Made by a program: the position numbers and the translations under genes | Source: Guillardia theta CCMP2712 | Lineage: Eukaryota > Cryptophyceae > Pyrenomonadales > Geminigeraceae | Assembly: GCF_000315625.1 (NCBI RefSeq) | Contig: NW_005434664.1 | Location: 1,077,438 to 1,141,437, forward strand | DNA: 64,000 nt | Direction: 5' to 3' | Notes under the pieces: generated by a model | Told to the model about the DNA's origin: nothing | Database searches by the model: none | Seen by the model: the letters and a program-made list of their open reading frames with translations, nothing else | Shown: positions 21,354 to 33,417 of the stretch, piece after piece | How the letters are laid out: each line of letters begins with the position of its first letter | Position numbering within the stretch: the first letter of the stretch is position 1

Positions 21354-24300
21354 ATGCCTAGGCAGCATCCTCGCATCCATGCTTTGTGCATTGGAGCAGG
21401 AGAATACCAATACATTGACAAGCTCGACGCGCCCAAGGATGCGAGGGCAATGCACAGGAAGTTTGAAGAGACACCTCTGTGCAAGTGTTTCTTGAATGTA
21501 GATCCGACATCCAAGGAGGACATGCAGAAGCAGCTGCAGGAGCTGGCCGAGTCCTCCTATGGTCGACCTCCTCAGGTCACTTTCATCTTCTACGCGGGGC
21601 ATGGATGCCAGCTGACCAGCGGCCCGTTGGCCATGCTTCCTTGCAACTTCAAGGCTGCGGAGGAGGAAACGATGATGGAGGAGGGAACGTTCACTCTGGA
21701 CGAGCTTCTGGATATTTTATATGAGTCTCACTGGTCCTGGAACAAGATCCCCGTCGTCTTCGTCATGGATGCTTGCAGGGAGTCAATTCAAGGACATTCC
21801 TTGGCGTTGGAAGCGGCTGAGCCTCGCCGACCTGCAAGGACTTCCATTTTCTGCTCCTGCAGCCGGGGGCAGCTTGCGAGCGACGAGTCTTCCTTCTTCC
21901 AAGACTTGCTCGACCCCGAGCATGGCATCTTTGCGATCAATCAGCCGCTGTTTGACGGCTTGATGTTTGCACTTGACCAGAGCCGAGCGAGGGTTACCGA
22001 GCAGTGGGCAAGAAGCATTTCACCCGAAGACGTGCCGAAAAAGTTCTGTATCAAGGAGGACAAGACAGCCAAGGCGGACGTGGATCAGATTGAAGCTGCA
22101 GGTCGTCGTGGCATAGAAACATCCCAGCAGCGAACTTCTCCTGATGCTGCTACTGTAGCTGCGTACTCCCCGCGAGCGAGTGAGAAGATAGAACACCTGC
22201 AGTCGAGCCTTGTACAAGTATGCAAGGGAGCTTTGAACAGCTTTGCAGCTGGAACCTCTCCTGGCAAGGCGATGTTCGTGTTCTTGTCTTTGTTCCTGCG
22301 CTACGAGGAGACAGAATTTGGTGAATCCTGGTTGATTCCATGCTTACATGGGCTGCTTTCGCAAGGCGTAAAAGAGGTTTCAGAGATGATCAATTCTCAT
22401 CTGATGAAAAATACCATCACCTCCTCTTCTCTCAAACAGTGGATTGCTGAAAAATGTCCTGGGATAGACCAAAGTAAGCTCGTGTTTGCGGCGTTGGACT
22501 TCTCGGTGAGGACTGAGTTGCAGAGATGTTCGAACGACAACCCAGACATGGCAAGGAGAGAGAGCGAGGGATGGGTGACGAACGTGGCAAACGTGTGCTA
22601 CACAGATGCTATCACTGTCAACGTAGCGATGGACATGGCGAACGAGTACTTGAGCTCGAGGCTTGCAGCCCTGCTGTCCATCCAAGTCTTTGAGAGGATC
22701 GTCGAGACAGGAAGCTACGTGGTCTTCATGAGGATGTCTCCTCTTACAAGTGCCTGCCTGTCGCAGTTCCTCGCAGAGCAAGTGAGGAAACGCCTGCACG
22801 GCGAGACAGGAGCAGACCAAGTTTTCAGGACGTGGATAAGCAGCAGCGGCTGGCTGAGCAGCACCTCCGAGCACAGGGAGCTGCGGCAGTACCTTGACGA
22901 GGACGAGGAGAAGCATCTGATGGAAATCCTCCGCGGCGTCGGGCAACTCCAGCACTTCGTGGACTTGACGAGGGTAGAGGGACAAGGTGAGAAGCTCACG
23001 AGACGTGTTTGTGTGTGAACGAGATGCAGGAGCACTCTCACTGTTGAAGAAACAAGACGCGACCTCCTCCTCCCCGCCGTTGGTGAACTTGATTGAGCTC
23101 GTGCTCAAAGGCGATGAAACGAGCAAGTGGAGTCGGTTCTGGAGGGGCGTCGCAGCAATCTGGACGCATGCCCAGGGTAAGTCTTTGTCGTGGTGAAGAG
23201 AGTGCAACGTGCTCTTGTTTGGTCAGAGTTGAGAGGAAGTCAGAGTGTGAGGAAGTGAAGCTGAGCAGAGGGCAAGTGACAAGGAAGATGAGGGAGGGAG
23301 AGGGAAAGACAGAGTGGCCGAGGAGCGAGGAGGATTTTGAACTTTTGCGAGATTCTTTCGTGGTTAGCATTCATGGTGGACCTGTCTGATGTTTTTGGCA
23401 GAGAGGGGAACATCAGTGGAGGCTGTGATCATGCGGTTGAACGAGCGTGGAATCTGTTTGGACATGTTTGACAACACGTGTCTTGTACGAGAGAACGAGC
23501 TGAAGGAGCAGCTGGAGTCTTCTGAGAGGGCGGCGAGCATCCTAAGGATGTGGTGGGCAAGGCCGGAAGAGATCAAGCAAGGAGGCGACTGGCTGCGCGA
23601 GAGGCAACAAAGGAGTGAGGGAGCACAGGTTGGGAGGACAGACCTAGAGGAGATCTTCAAGGCGGGGATGGATGTCAGCCGGCTGGTGATGAGAAGGAGA
23701 AAACGAGAAATTCGAGATGAGCGGGACAGTCAGGAGATGAAGATGAACAAGATGTGCCAGGTTAACTTGTGGGTAGCAGGCGAGAAGCAAGGGCAGGCTC
23801 TTCGGGATCAACCTCAATCTGCTGACGTCACTGCCATCTGCTCCTTCTCGGGAAGTTTCGACTCATTTCCTCGAGTGATTGAAGGCATGCAAGAATCGGT
23901 CCTCACCTACTCCTCCCCTTCTAAGACCTCCCTCCTCCTGCGCGTCATGCTGCGAGAGGTGCTCGCCCTCGGGTTTCCTCCCGACTTGTCAGAGCTTTGG
24001 GCCGAGCTCGAGAGGCTGCAGCTTGCAGCTGGAAAAGAGCTGGACTTTGTGGGCATGTGCGGAAACATTCTCTATGATGTGATTGTGAAGAGCTCGCAAG
24101 ATGCTCGAGCTTGGATTCAGCGAAACATCTTCGGCATGACCGCGGAGGAACTTACGTCTGCTCTGCGCCATCATGCTTCCAACAACTCCAAGCACGAGCT
24201 GCTGTCCGGCTGCTTCCTCTCTGTCAACTTGACGCACTTCTGGCTCCGAAAGAACTTGATCCTCGACTCGATCACTCAGCTGGAGGACGCGCTGGAGGTC

Positions 24301-25383
24301 TTTCTCTTCAAGTTTGAAGACCAGACGAATCGCAAGAGAGCCGTGGAGGAATATCTCAAGAAGATTCTTGTCGTGCTTGACGCGTGCAGGCTCTCGCTCA
24401 GCCTCCGGTCCATTGAGACAGAGCTGCTGCATCAGGAGAGCTGCGTTGTCGTCCTCAAGATGCCTGCCGTCTTCGGCAAGATGTTGCTGTACCTGATGGA
24501 GAACGACTGTGAGATCAACGGAAGTCTCAACCAGCAGCGTCTTGATCGGATCGTCTCGGATTGGCTGACTCCGACTCACAAGCTCGTCAGCGTACGAGAA
24601 TGGTTTGCAGCCCTTTCAAGCTCGCTGCCGAATGTCGGTGACGTGTCAAGTCGCTGTGAGAGGGGGCGGCAGGGACTGAAGGAGCAGGTGATGGCTTTCT
24701 TCTGCCTCTGCTGCTGCCTCTGCTGACGCTTTTTCCAGCTCGGAAACATGATGACAGCTGTGGCGGACCAGGTCATGGTTGGGATGATCCGCGAGGGCCT
24801 CGGACTCTTGCAAGAGCAGGACGAGGTCTTCACGATCCTTCGCATGTTCATCCTCGATGAGCAAAAACTTGACGAGAGGCAGCACGAAAAGTGCGTCATG
24901 ATCAAGAGCAGCACGTCCCGCAGACCTCGCATAGCCACGCGAGGCATGCGATCGGCACCGGCAGCACCCGCCAGCAGCGACAAGGAGTGGGCACTGCTGA
25001 CTCTCGGGGAGCTGCATGACTTCTGTGGAAGCAGCTCCTACGTGCTGCAAGTGATAGTCGAAGAGAGCGACGACGACGAGACGGAGACAAGGAGGTTGCA
25101 GGCAGTGGAGGTGGGAGAGACCTATCGCAGGTACAGGGTCACGCGAGACTTCGTTGTCTCTGTCTCTCTCGTCAACTTCGGCTCCTCTGACGTTGTTCTT
25201 CAAACCTTCTACAAGTCAGACGAGGGTGAAGCTGAAGACGAAGGGCCCATCACTCTCAAGCCCTGGGCTCACACGTCTCTAGAGAACCTGCAGACGAAGC
25301 TTGACGAGGGGCAGGAGCGTGACACCATTATCCTAGAGGACCGGCGTCAAGCAACCACATTGCGCCTGTTCTTCGAGGCATGA
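21354..25383 (+). CDS. Caspase-fold (peptidase C14, paracaspase/orthocaspase-like) protein
   Basis: Four exons (21354-22986, 23030-23176, 23402-24687, 24739-25383) join in frame to 1,236 residues. The first 150 residues are a caspase p20-like domain. A strand HALCIGAGEYQ is followed by FIFYAGHGCQL with candidate catalytic His83, then VVFVMDACRESI with candidate catalytic Cys141. The D-x-C-R context matches paracaspases and prokaryotic orthocaspases better than the DSCHSG of plant metacaspases. Paracaspases and metacaspases cleave after basic residues, but specificity cannot be read here. The remaining 1,000 or so residues contain no domain I recognise. They look helical and include a basic, charged segment (VMRRRKREIRDERDSQE). 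No p10-like module is obvious. Introns are 43, 225 and 51 nt. No death-fold or Ig domain is visible. Confidence 0.75.
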
Positions 25384-25501
25384 GTCTGAGTTCAGTCTCT
25401 GTAATCTCTCTCATCGGATCTCATTCACTCACGGAAATCTCCGTCATTGTAAAGTCGAAATAAAAAAAACTCCATCGCATCCTCTCGTCAGCTGCAGCGC
25501 T

Positions 25502-26197
25502 ATGGTTCGCCCCTCTGCCTCCTACGAGAACAAGAGCATTGGTCTTGGCCTCCTCCTCCTCCTCCTCCTCCTCCTCCTCCTCCTCCTCCTCCTCCTCCTC
25601 CTCCTCCTCCTCCTCCTCCTTTTCTTCTCCTTTTCTCCTCCTCCTCCTCCTCTACCTGTCTAAACTCATTCTCTCAAGGTTACCTCTTCGGCTCGTTCCT
25701 CCAGCTCCTCCCGCCAGTTCGTCTGCCGCTCAGGACGCTGCAGCCTCTATGACACCCTTAGCGAAGTGCTGCCCGTGTCAGTCATCAACCAACTGAGAGC
25801 GATCGAGTTCTTCAAGGTGGCAGACAGCAACGGCTTCCTCAAGGTCCGGCATCAGAAGCCGAGGTAGAAGTTACCTGTAGAGGCAAGGAAGAGACCCCAG
25901 CAACGAGAAGGCCATGCAGAGGCTGAGGCGGGCATGGGAGGAGCTGGCGGGGAGCTCGACGATGTTGCCAGGCAGTATTCTCTTGAGAAGGCAGTGAGAG
26001 TACAGCCAGGGGTGGGCGGAGTACTTGACGCAGCTGTCGCGGCCTCTTACAAGCGTGTCGCCCAGGAGAGGGGCAGAGGTCGGGAAATGGCGGCAGCTGG
26101 ACAAGGCAGGGAGCAGCTCGCCGAGGTCAAGGACGTCGGAGGAGGAGGCAGAAGCGATGGGAAGCAGTCAGTTGCGCGACTTGTGGTAGTACGATGA
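25502..26197 (+). CDS. Possible short gene, unrecognised
   Basis: An ATG at 25504 begins MVRPSASYENKSIG and is followed by a long CTC microsatellite that is probably intronic. After it, one frame encodes SLYDTLSEVLPVSVINQL and RAIEFFKVADSNGFLK. A splice to a downstream exon gives RQGRDPSNEKAMQRLRRAWE. Later exons to about 26197 are uncertain, and the donor before the microsatellite is not canonical in the needed phase. The amphipathic helices look coding, but no family is recognised. Confidence 0.35.
25549..25665. repeat. CTC trinucleotide microsatellite
   Basis: A nearly pure CTC run of more than 20 units, with interruptions near its end (TTTTCTTCTCC). The Ser-repeat frame through it is not considered coding. 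Confidence 0.9.
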
Positions 26198-26199
26198 CA

Positions 26200-26550
26200 T
26201 GCTTGACGCCAGTCATGAGCAAAAGTCAGACTCAGTCATGAGTCATCAGCTAGCGACGAGGCTGAAAACTTCGTGCCCAATGGCACAGGTTTGTTGTCAG
26301 GAGACGAGAGATTCGTTGGAGGAGGAGCTTTCGACGTCGGAGCGGGACAAGGAGGAGCCTGCCAAGGAACTTCCGGTTCTTTGATGGGAGAATGCTCAGT
26401 GAGAATTAGTAAGGACAGAGAGACTTTCAATGTAGCATTGAGAGATGGTTAGAACGACGAATCTCTGTTGAGGAAATCGTTGTGTTGGTACTACGGTATC
26501 CGGTTGAAGGACGGAAGATGAAGGAATTTGATGGATTCTGAAGCTTTTTC
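26200..26550. other. Intergenic, nothing recognised
   Basis: No supported exon is seen between the weak gene and the GC-rich island. Short frames here show no domain and no consistent splice signals. Confidence 0.35.
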
Positions 26551-26554
26551 AGCC

Positions 26555-26790
26555 GCCCGCCTGAGCGCTGCACGCCGTGACGCGGAATCTCCACTGTTTA
26601 ATCGGAACGCGGAGCCGTCACTTGAAGTGGCGAAGCGACTCCGAGTGAACCGCGGGCCGGCTCGTACTGATCTTTAACTCAACTTTGAGTAAAGGACGAG
26701 AGTCAGTCTGGACTCGAAGTCCCGGACCGTCAAGTTCGTCCGGGCCGCCGGGCCCGGGAGCGGGGCCGGGCCTGGCAGTCACCGTGCTGA
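26555..26790. other. GC-rich island with minus-strand AT-rich motif
   Basis: GC-rich sequence (CCGGGCCGCCGGGCCCGGG) contains at 26664-26693 a minus-strand copy of the motif, with TTTAACTCAACTTTGAGTAA inside it. The motif is bracketed by CTCG and CGAG. From 26790 to 27430 I see no gene, only purine-rich and AT-rich sequence. Confidence 0.6.
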
Positions 26791-27432
26791 GTGGCGCCTT
26801 TCTGACAAAAGCAGACGAGTCTTTATTTGACTTTTTTTTCGAATGATTTTTCGGTTCGAACTTGGCAACCGAGAACATGCGGTTGGCAGTTTGGCTCGAG
26901 TGAGAGGCATGAGGCAGAGGAGGAAAGAAGGAAAGAGTGAGAGGAAGACGTATGCAAACTTGACTCACTGTTCTAGATACCACCGTGACCGTCCGATCGG
27001 TGGAAGAGGACCGGAAAGTGAAAGACTTGTGAAGTATTCATTGCAACTGTGGAGTAGTCATTGCAACTGAGGACTTCATCAGTCGATATTCTGTCATCAA
27101 ACATACAATATCATCATGTATTCTTTCCTTTCTGCTCACGATGTTTTCATCGAGAGGAGCGCCATATGCGAAGGGAAAAAGGTGGGAGTCAGTAACAGGC
27201 GTGAGAGAATTCGGAAAAGTTCAGTTTGAATTATGGCAGAGACTTGAAATAGAGTCGGGAAGCTCTCACAAGTAAAGATGGAGATGTAGGAGGTGGGGGC
27301 AGAATAACCCGATACGGAAGCTTGACTGATGCTTGAACCTTGCGTGTGCCCCAAGCCATCTTGAAACAAGACTGACAAGAGCTGGAATTGCCTTCGAAGA
27401 CACATAAACCTCACCATGATCATGACTGTCAT

Positions 27433-30400
27433 CTCAACCCTGACCTTGCTTGGCGATCCAGGCATCAAGATGTTGTTCCCCAAGAGGGCTGGAGCCAAGA
27501 CGTTCAGCGACAGCTCCGCCTCCAAGAAGGCGAAGGAGAACAGGAAGAAGATCCCCGACCTCGAGGCCTTCGTCGAATCACGGTCGATGCTCGAAGCTCC
27601 TGCTGGTGAGAGCGGTGGGACTGACGCTGCCTGGCAGTGACTGGAACGGAGCTCTGGGGCTTCTCAACTGGCAGGTGAGGGAGGGAGGGCAAGGAAGGAG
27701 CAGGGAGAGCGAGGAAGGGAAAGGGGGGCAAGGACTGGGGAGGGGGAGGAGTTGAGGAGGAGCGCCGACTGGCTGCCAGGTGAACACGGACGAAGTCAAA
27801 TCGAATGTCGGGCTGGAGACGGAGAAGAGGTTTGACTAGCAAGGGAGGAGGTGGGAGTGAGGCAGGGATCAGGTTCTGGATGGCGTACTGCTACATCCAC
27901 CTGGGAGAGTTTCAGGCGGCGATGAATCAGATCGACGAGCATCTCAAGTATGATCAAGGTAACTCGACGCCTCCTCCTCGCTCCTCTTCTCCTCCCTCAC
28001 GTCCAGCGGCAGACCCCGAGCCCATGGCCTGGTTGTGGAAGGCCATCTGCCACTTCGGGCTCGGGCAGTACAAGGCAGTGGAGGAGTGCGCGCTGAGGTG
28101 CGGGACGGGACTTGGAAGCTCGTGCTGACTGACTTGACTCGCCTGCAGGGGGCCGCCAGGTCAATTGCAGAACCGGATCCTGTTCCACATGGCGCATAAG
28201 ATAGGTATGAGGAGAAGAGGAGGAGGGCGAGGGGGTACTCACGAGCGGCAGGGGACGAGGGTAAGCTCATGATCTACCACCAGAAGATGTCAGCAAGGTA
28301 GGAGGAGGCGTCGAGGCGTCAGGCAGTCATGCTGCGCGTGCGTGCAGCGTTGAAGATCAGCTGTCGTTAGCCGCCATGCACTTCCTTCGCGGTCACTATC
28401 AGGTCGGCAGGCTGCCCGCGCATCTGCTGGTGGCTGATGGTGGGGGAGGGCAGGAGGCGACGGACGTGTACAAGAGGGTGTTGCTGGAGCAGAGAGACAA
28501 CATCGCGCTCAACGTGTACGTGGCCCTCTGCTACTACAAGCTGGTGGGTCGATGAGACTGCTGGACGCGCCTGTCGCTGACGGCCTCTCGCTCCTGCTGC
28601 CTTGCCCTGCAGGACTACTACGACGTGTCTCTGGAGATCTTGAACCTCTACCTCAACCGGTTTCCAGGTGACCCTCAGCTCGCGCGCATGGTCCACCTGA
28701 CTGCCCAGCTGCGAGCAGACAGCCTGTACGCCATCAACATCAAAGCATGCAACCACTACAAGCTCTACAACGGATCAGCCGCGGAGGTGGAGGAGGGGAA
28801 GAGGAGGGCGAAGGCTGACTGGCGTCTTGACCGCAGGCTGAGCTGAAGGCGTTGGGCTCCATCTACGGAGCGCCAGGTAAGAGAGTCGCTTGCTCGCAGC
28901 CTCTTGTTGAGCCTCCTCAGTCTGCTGCCTCAGCCTCTCCTCCTGCAGTCACCTCGCCTACTCCCTCTCCATCTCTCGCCTTCTCTATCCCTTCTCTCCT
29001 CCTTCCTCTCGCTCCCTTTCCCTTCTTCTTCCCTCCTGCTCTCTTGCGCCGCTTGTGACCGTCTGGCAGTCTCGTCCATCGACAACGAGCTCATCCGGCA
29101 CAACCTCTCAGTCTTCCGGAGGTGACGCGCGCACGTCCTGCTGCTCCTCTGCTTCGCTGACCTCCTCCTCTCTCAGCGGCGAGAACGCCCTGCAGGTGAT
29201 GGGGAAGCCCCGAGGGCTGAGGGCTGAGGGGCCGGCAGGTGTTTCCGCCGCTCATGTCGGTCATCCCGGAAGCTCGCATCAACCTCTGCATCTACTACCT
29301 CCACCAGGGCGACCTCGAGCACGCCAACGTCCCTCCCCTCGTCCCTCTCGCCCGTCAGCCTCACGCGTCCACCGCAGGACGTGATCAAGGACCTGGAGCC
29401 GACGCAACCGGAAGAATACATCCTGAAAGCAGTCGTCTATGCCTCCATCGGACAGGCTCGTCGCTGCTGCTGCTGCTGCTGGTCAGTGACGGCGATGGGC
29501 AGGAGAAGAACAACTCGGAGCTGCTCAAGCAGGCCCAGCAGTACTTCCAGGTCTCTTGACGACTCGCCGGCTCGTGTGCTCATGCTGATGACGTGTTCCC
29601 CCGCCGCAGATTGTCGGCGCGTCCAGCAGCCATTGCGACACGATCCCAGGCAGACAGGTGGGAGGAGGAGGCGGAGGCGGGCTCTCTTGAGGCGTGCGGC
29701 AGTGTATGGCCCAGTGCTTCTTCCTGCTGAAGCAGTTCGACGACGTGAACATCTACCTCAAGGTCAGTCCCCCTCCACCTCCCGCTGCCCCTGCGAGGCG
29801 ACGCCCAGCCCGCACGCGAGACATCGACGAGCCTGCGACTGGAAGGGTCGAGCTCTGTTGGAAGCTTCTCACTCGCTCTCAGTCCATCGCGCCCTACCTG
29901 CGAGAGGACGACAGCTTCAACTACAACTTCGGCATAGCACAAGCCTGTGCCGGCCACTGGTAGGCTGCTGCGAGCTTCCTCTCCTTGGACTAACCGAGGC
30001 TGGGGCAGGAAGGGAGCGGAGCAGGCGTTTGACAGCGTCAAGTCACCGGAGATAAGAAACGAGTTCTCCTTCATCGCCTGGAGGGCTCGGACGCACATAC
30101 ACAACGACAAGCCTCACCTTGCATGGGAGGTCAGCAGACCCCCAGCAGATGTCGGACCTGAGTCACATCTCTTGCAGGCTTATCTTTCCTTGGACGTCTC
30201 CTCAAAGTCGTACGTTCTGCTGCAGGTGAGCTGGGAGAGAGCTGCTGTACGAGTGACTCTGAGAGAAGGAGATTGCCAACACGTGCTACTCCATGGGGCA
30301 TTTCTTCTACTCCCTCAAGGTGACGCCTTCCTCTCCCTCTCCCTCTCCCTCCTCCCTCTCCCTCCTCCCTCTCCCTCTCCCTTCTCCCTCTCCTCTCTCC

Positions 30401-30935
30401 CTCCTTAGACTCCATCGGTCTCACTGCCTATGACTCCTTTCCTGCTCTCTTGCTCTTCGTCCTCACCTTCTCGTAGGCTTTCGACGTGCTTGAGCGCTTA
30501 GACTCACTGCCCGAGTACTGGGAGGGCAAGAAAGGAGCCTTTGTCGGCGCCTTTCAGATGGTCAGGACTGACGCGTGCGTGTGTCTGCTGAGTGACTTGT
30601 CAGGTGCTGGCCAAGAAAGAGCCCAAAGACTCCCTCCCGGAGATGATAAAGATGCTCAGAAGCACTTCCAACCCACAGGCACTCTCTCTTCCTCCTCCTC
30701 CTTCTCCCCTCCCCCTTTCTTCCTTCCCCTTTCTCTTTGCCATCCTGCTCCCCCCATCCTCCTGCTCCTACTACTTGCTCTCCTTGCTACCTCACCTTGC
30801 TTCTTCTCCTACCGTTCTAGCTTCTGCGGGCACATGACCGACCAACCCATGCAGGTGGAGTATCTTCTTCGGACAGTGAAGAAGTGGGCCAAGGACAACG
30901 GTGTAGCGCTAGGAGGCAATTGATAGTGCTGTCGT
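27433..30935 (+). repeat. Inverted gene-sized duplication, right arm
   Basis: Partner of 2597-6109. Upstream, the sequence before about 27433 (CATGATCATGACTGTCAT) no longer matches the left arm. Downstream, the match ends after TAGTGCTGTCGT. The arm therefore covers little more than the coding region. Confidence 0.85.
27470..30923 (+). CDS. IFT56: Intraflagellar transport protein IFT56 (TTC26/DYF-13), copy 2
   Basis: This is the second, plus-strand copy, with the same exon order as copy 1. Examples of well-supported joins are [32 protein letters not shown] across a 43-nt intron, and [20 protein letters not shown] across a roughly 50-nt intron. The last join matches the IPDSTIALNLKACNHF region of animal TTC26. 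The protein runs to the family C-terminus ([17 protein letters not shown]) and stops at 30921-30923. TPR-like helices occupy almost the whole length. All exons look open, so both copies could be active. The divergent arrangement with copy 1 leaves a 21-kb segment flanked by inverted arms. Confidence 0.88.
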
Positions 30936-31300
30936 CCTCTGTTCTCGTCTATGTTACCTTGCAAGACCCACCATGATGAATGTATGTTAGGGGCTAACCC
31001 TCTGTGTACAAGTCCAAACCCTAACAATGTATATTTGCTTACAAGTCACACGTCACTGTCAGAATTAGAAACTCCGATGCAATAAATTCAAGACAGATGC
31101 TTCACTACTGAGATCTGTCAGAACATCAAATCGCTGATTCCAGCCAATGATCTTGAAATCTGCTATGCACAAGAAGACAACATTACTTTGTTCTGGGTAA
31201 GAAGAGAATGTTAGTTTGTTCTCGGTAAGTTGTGAACGTTGGTATGTTTTACTTTTATGAGATATTTACTTGCTTATGTACACAAATGCTTGCAATCTCT
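30936..31300. other. Intergenic, nothing recognised
   Basis: AT-rich sequence with no supported exon between IFT56 copy 2 and the weak minus-strand gene. A short direct repeat (GTTAGTTTGTTCTCGGTAAG-like, next to TTTGTTCTGGGTAAGAAG) occurs at about 31185-31230. Confidence 0.4.
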
Positions 31301-31307
31301 TCGGCGT

Positions 31308-32126
31308 CTACTCATCATGCGGCAACATCCGCTTGCTCTTGCTGCCTGCTTGCAGCAGCGCCACTACCCACTTGTCACGGGAGCGACTAGTATGGCAGCA
31401 CAGCTGCATCTCGCTCTCCTCAAGGGGCTGACTCTTGGCCCGCAATCCCACGGCAAACAGCAGAGGTCTGTGTATCTCCACCACTCCATGCACACCCTCG
31501 CAGCCACACGCGGCCGCTCCTTGCCTGCATGCCTTCTTCGCCTCCCCCTGACTCGTTTCGGATGCTTGATCGCGCATACGGTGACGAGAGCAGGATACAT
31601 GTTCACGAGGGGGTCCGTCCTTGACCTGCTCGCTGGAGTCCGAAAGGTCCTTAAACGACTCCGCTAGCTGGGCCTGAGTGATGTACTGACTGGGTGAAGT
31701 GGTGGGGGACCTGTAGCCCAAGAAAGCGGCTTGAAGCTCAGCTCGGAGCCTCTCCAGAGCTCTGTCATCCTGCTGAGAGCGCTCGGAGCCGATGGACTCT
31801 TGAGGGACTTCACTGCTTGATGACTCAAGAGGAAGGCAGAGTGGCGGCGGAACATTCTTTCTGACGCTCTTATCGTTGTGAGAAATCTGTTGAGAGAGAC
31901 ATGAATGAAGCTTAGTTGTACAAGCAGAGTAGTTGTGTAGTCCCATGTCAAAGTGTTCCTGAATCTCTGCGGCTTCTTCAGACTTTGTCAATGATGCCCA
32001 TAATGTCTTTATCATGTTTCGGTCAGCTAGGGCTGTGTCTGATACCGGCGTTTGCAAGGCAACTATGCTAGAAATGCTACAAGAAGGTGAGGCGAGTTCA
32101 AGGTTTGTGTGCCCGCCCTGTTTCAC
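31308..32126 (-). CDS. Hypothetical protein, weak
   Basis: A 272-residue minus-strand open frame. The middle looks coding: SEEAAEIQEHFDMG, then PQESIGSERSQQDDRALERL, RAELQAAFLGYRSPTTSPSQ and YITQAQLAESFKDLSDSSE. The last third (CGCEGVHGVVEIHRPLLF) has no clear bias and may include intron. The helical, acidic composition gives no family. The true start and exon structure are uncertain. Confidence 0.35.
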   Translation of the reverse strand: MKQGGHTNLELASPSCSISSIVALQTPVSDTALADRNMIKTLWASLTKSEEAAEIQEHFDMGLHNYSACTTKLHSCLSQQISHNDKSVRKNVPPPLCLPLESSSSEVPQESIGSERSQQDDRALERLRAELQAAFLGYRSPTTSPSQYITQAQLAESFKDLSDSSEQVKDGPPREHVSCSRHRMRDQASETSQGEAKKACRQGAAACGCEGVHGVVEIHRPLLFAVGLRAKSQPLEESEMQLCCHTSRSRDKWVVALLQAGSKSKRMLPHDE

Positions 32127-32364
32127 TGTGGGGCTGAGAGACTGTTCCTAGTCCGCATGCCTTCTTGTTATATAGAGCAGCTCTTTGTTCCTCTCGGCAT
32201 GAGATGGGAAAACGCTTCTCATCGCAGAATCGATGTTCTCAGCCGTTGTCATCAACCCCATCCCAGCAGCTGTAGGGCGGCTTGAGGTGCTTCAGACTGC
32301 TTGCGGATCTCTCCGACCGGATGTAGCGACTGCCGTACGGTTTCTTTTTTGGTCATTCACAGTC

Positions 32365-32885
32365 TTTACTCAAAGTTAAGTTAAAAATCAGTACAGTCAC
32401 TGACGGTCATGTGGTACTATTGACCGATTATTGATAACTTTGAGTAACTTAGTAAAGCCTGAGTCACCTCAGTGGTACAGTGAATTGACCGATCGCCGAT
32501 CCGAAGTTTCGTCAGCTCAAGGCCTCCCTGTCCTACGCTGCCATCATCCGATCGCGGGTGCATTCCATGTCGCAGTCCGGCTATGTATGCGTCTCATTCC
32601 TTCGGCGGCTGCCACAGCGATGTCGCTGGCATGGCGCGCCGGGGGAATCATCCCGGATGATCCTGCGCGCAGTTAAGTGAAGGTGTCAGTTAACTAGTAA
32701 GTTTGGGGGACCGGCGTCAGCAGTTGGCAGGATTGGGTTTGGTTCTCGCTGTCTTTTCTGAGTCTCTTCTCGCCGTTTGGCCCGGACTGCGACAGTGTCA
32801 GGGTCAACTTCCGCCTCCTCGACTCTCCTGATCCGATCCGATTGTCCTCGTACTGCTTTTTAACTCAGTAACCGTTTGAGTAAAA
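32365..32885. mobile_element. Candidate small element bounded by inverted AT-rich motifs
   Basis: A plus-oriented motif at 32365-32394 (core TTTACTCAAAGTTAAGTTAA) and a minus-oriented relative at about 32850-32885 (TTTTTAACTCAGTAACCG, then TTTGAGTAAAAGACC) face each other about 490 bp apart. Both ends can be read as GTC plus TTTACTCAAA in inverted order. The interior carries ACTGAC and GAGTCAC motifs, and GC-rich island sequence continues to about 33000. No transposase frame is present. The arrangement resembles a small non-autonomous inverted-repeat element, but no target-site duplication is proven. Confidence 0.35.
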
Positions 32886-33417
32886 GACCGATCATCGTCA
32901 TCCCGAGTCCGGCCCCCGGCCCCGGGTCCCGGCCCGGAGAGGGAAGCCTCCGAGTCTCAGTCACATCACCGGCGAGCATCACTGCGGATCCGTCATGCAT
33001 GCGGTACGGCCGTGGGCCACTACTGGAATGGCTTTCATGGCAAGCGCAGGGGCAGGAGGAGGAGAGGCAGGAGCAGTCAGAGCAGTAGCAAGAGGTGCAG
33101 GCAGAGCAGCAGCCAAGTCAGCGGGAGGCAGAGGAAATGCAGGAGGGGCGTGGAGAGCTTGTTATGCTCGAGGTCCTGGTGGCGTCGCCTATCGCGCAGC
33201 CTGCCCGCCTCTGACGGCCATGAGCTCATGGCCGTTGGTAGGATGCACGTCCTTATCAGGACTCTCAGGGAGGGCATGGGGGGGAGGCGCCGGAAGCTGT
33301 GATGTGCAGGGATCGCGATGCGCCTCTTCCCAGCCTGTGCTCGAGGATTCCGGCGTGATCGATGCAACGAATGAAGCAGGAGGGAAGGGGCGAGGAGCGA
33401 AGTCGAACAATCTCAAG

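Noticed and set aside
25539-25796. Ser-repeat open frame
   Set aside because: It is a translated CTC microsatellite. The adjacent coding evidence is in another frame.
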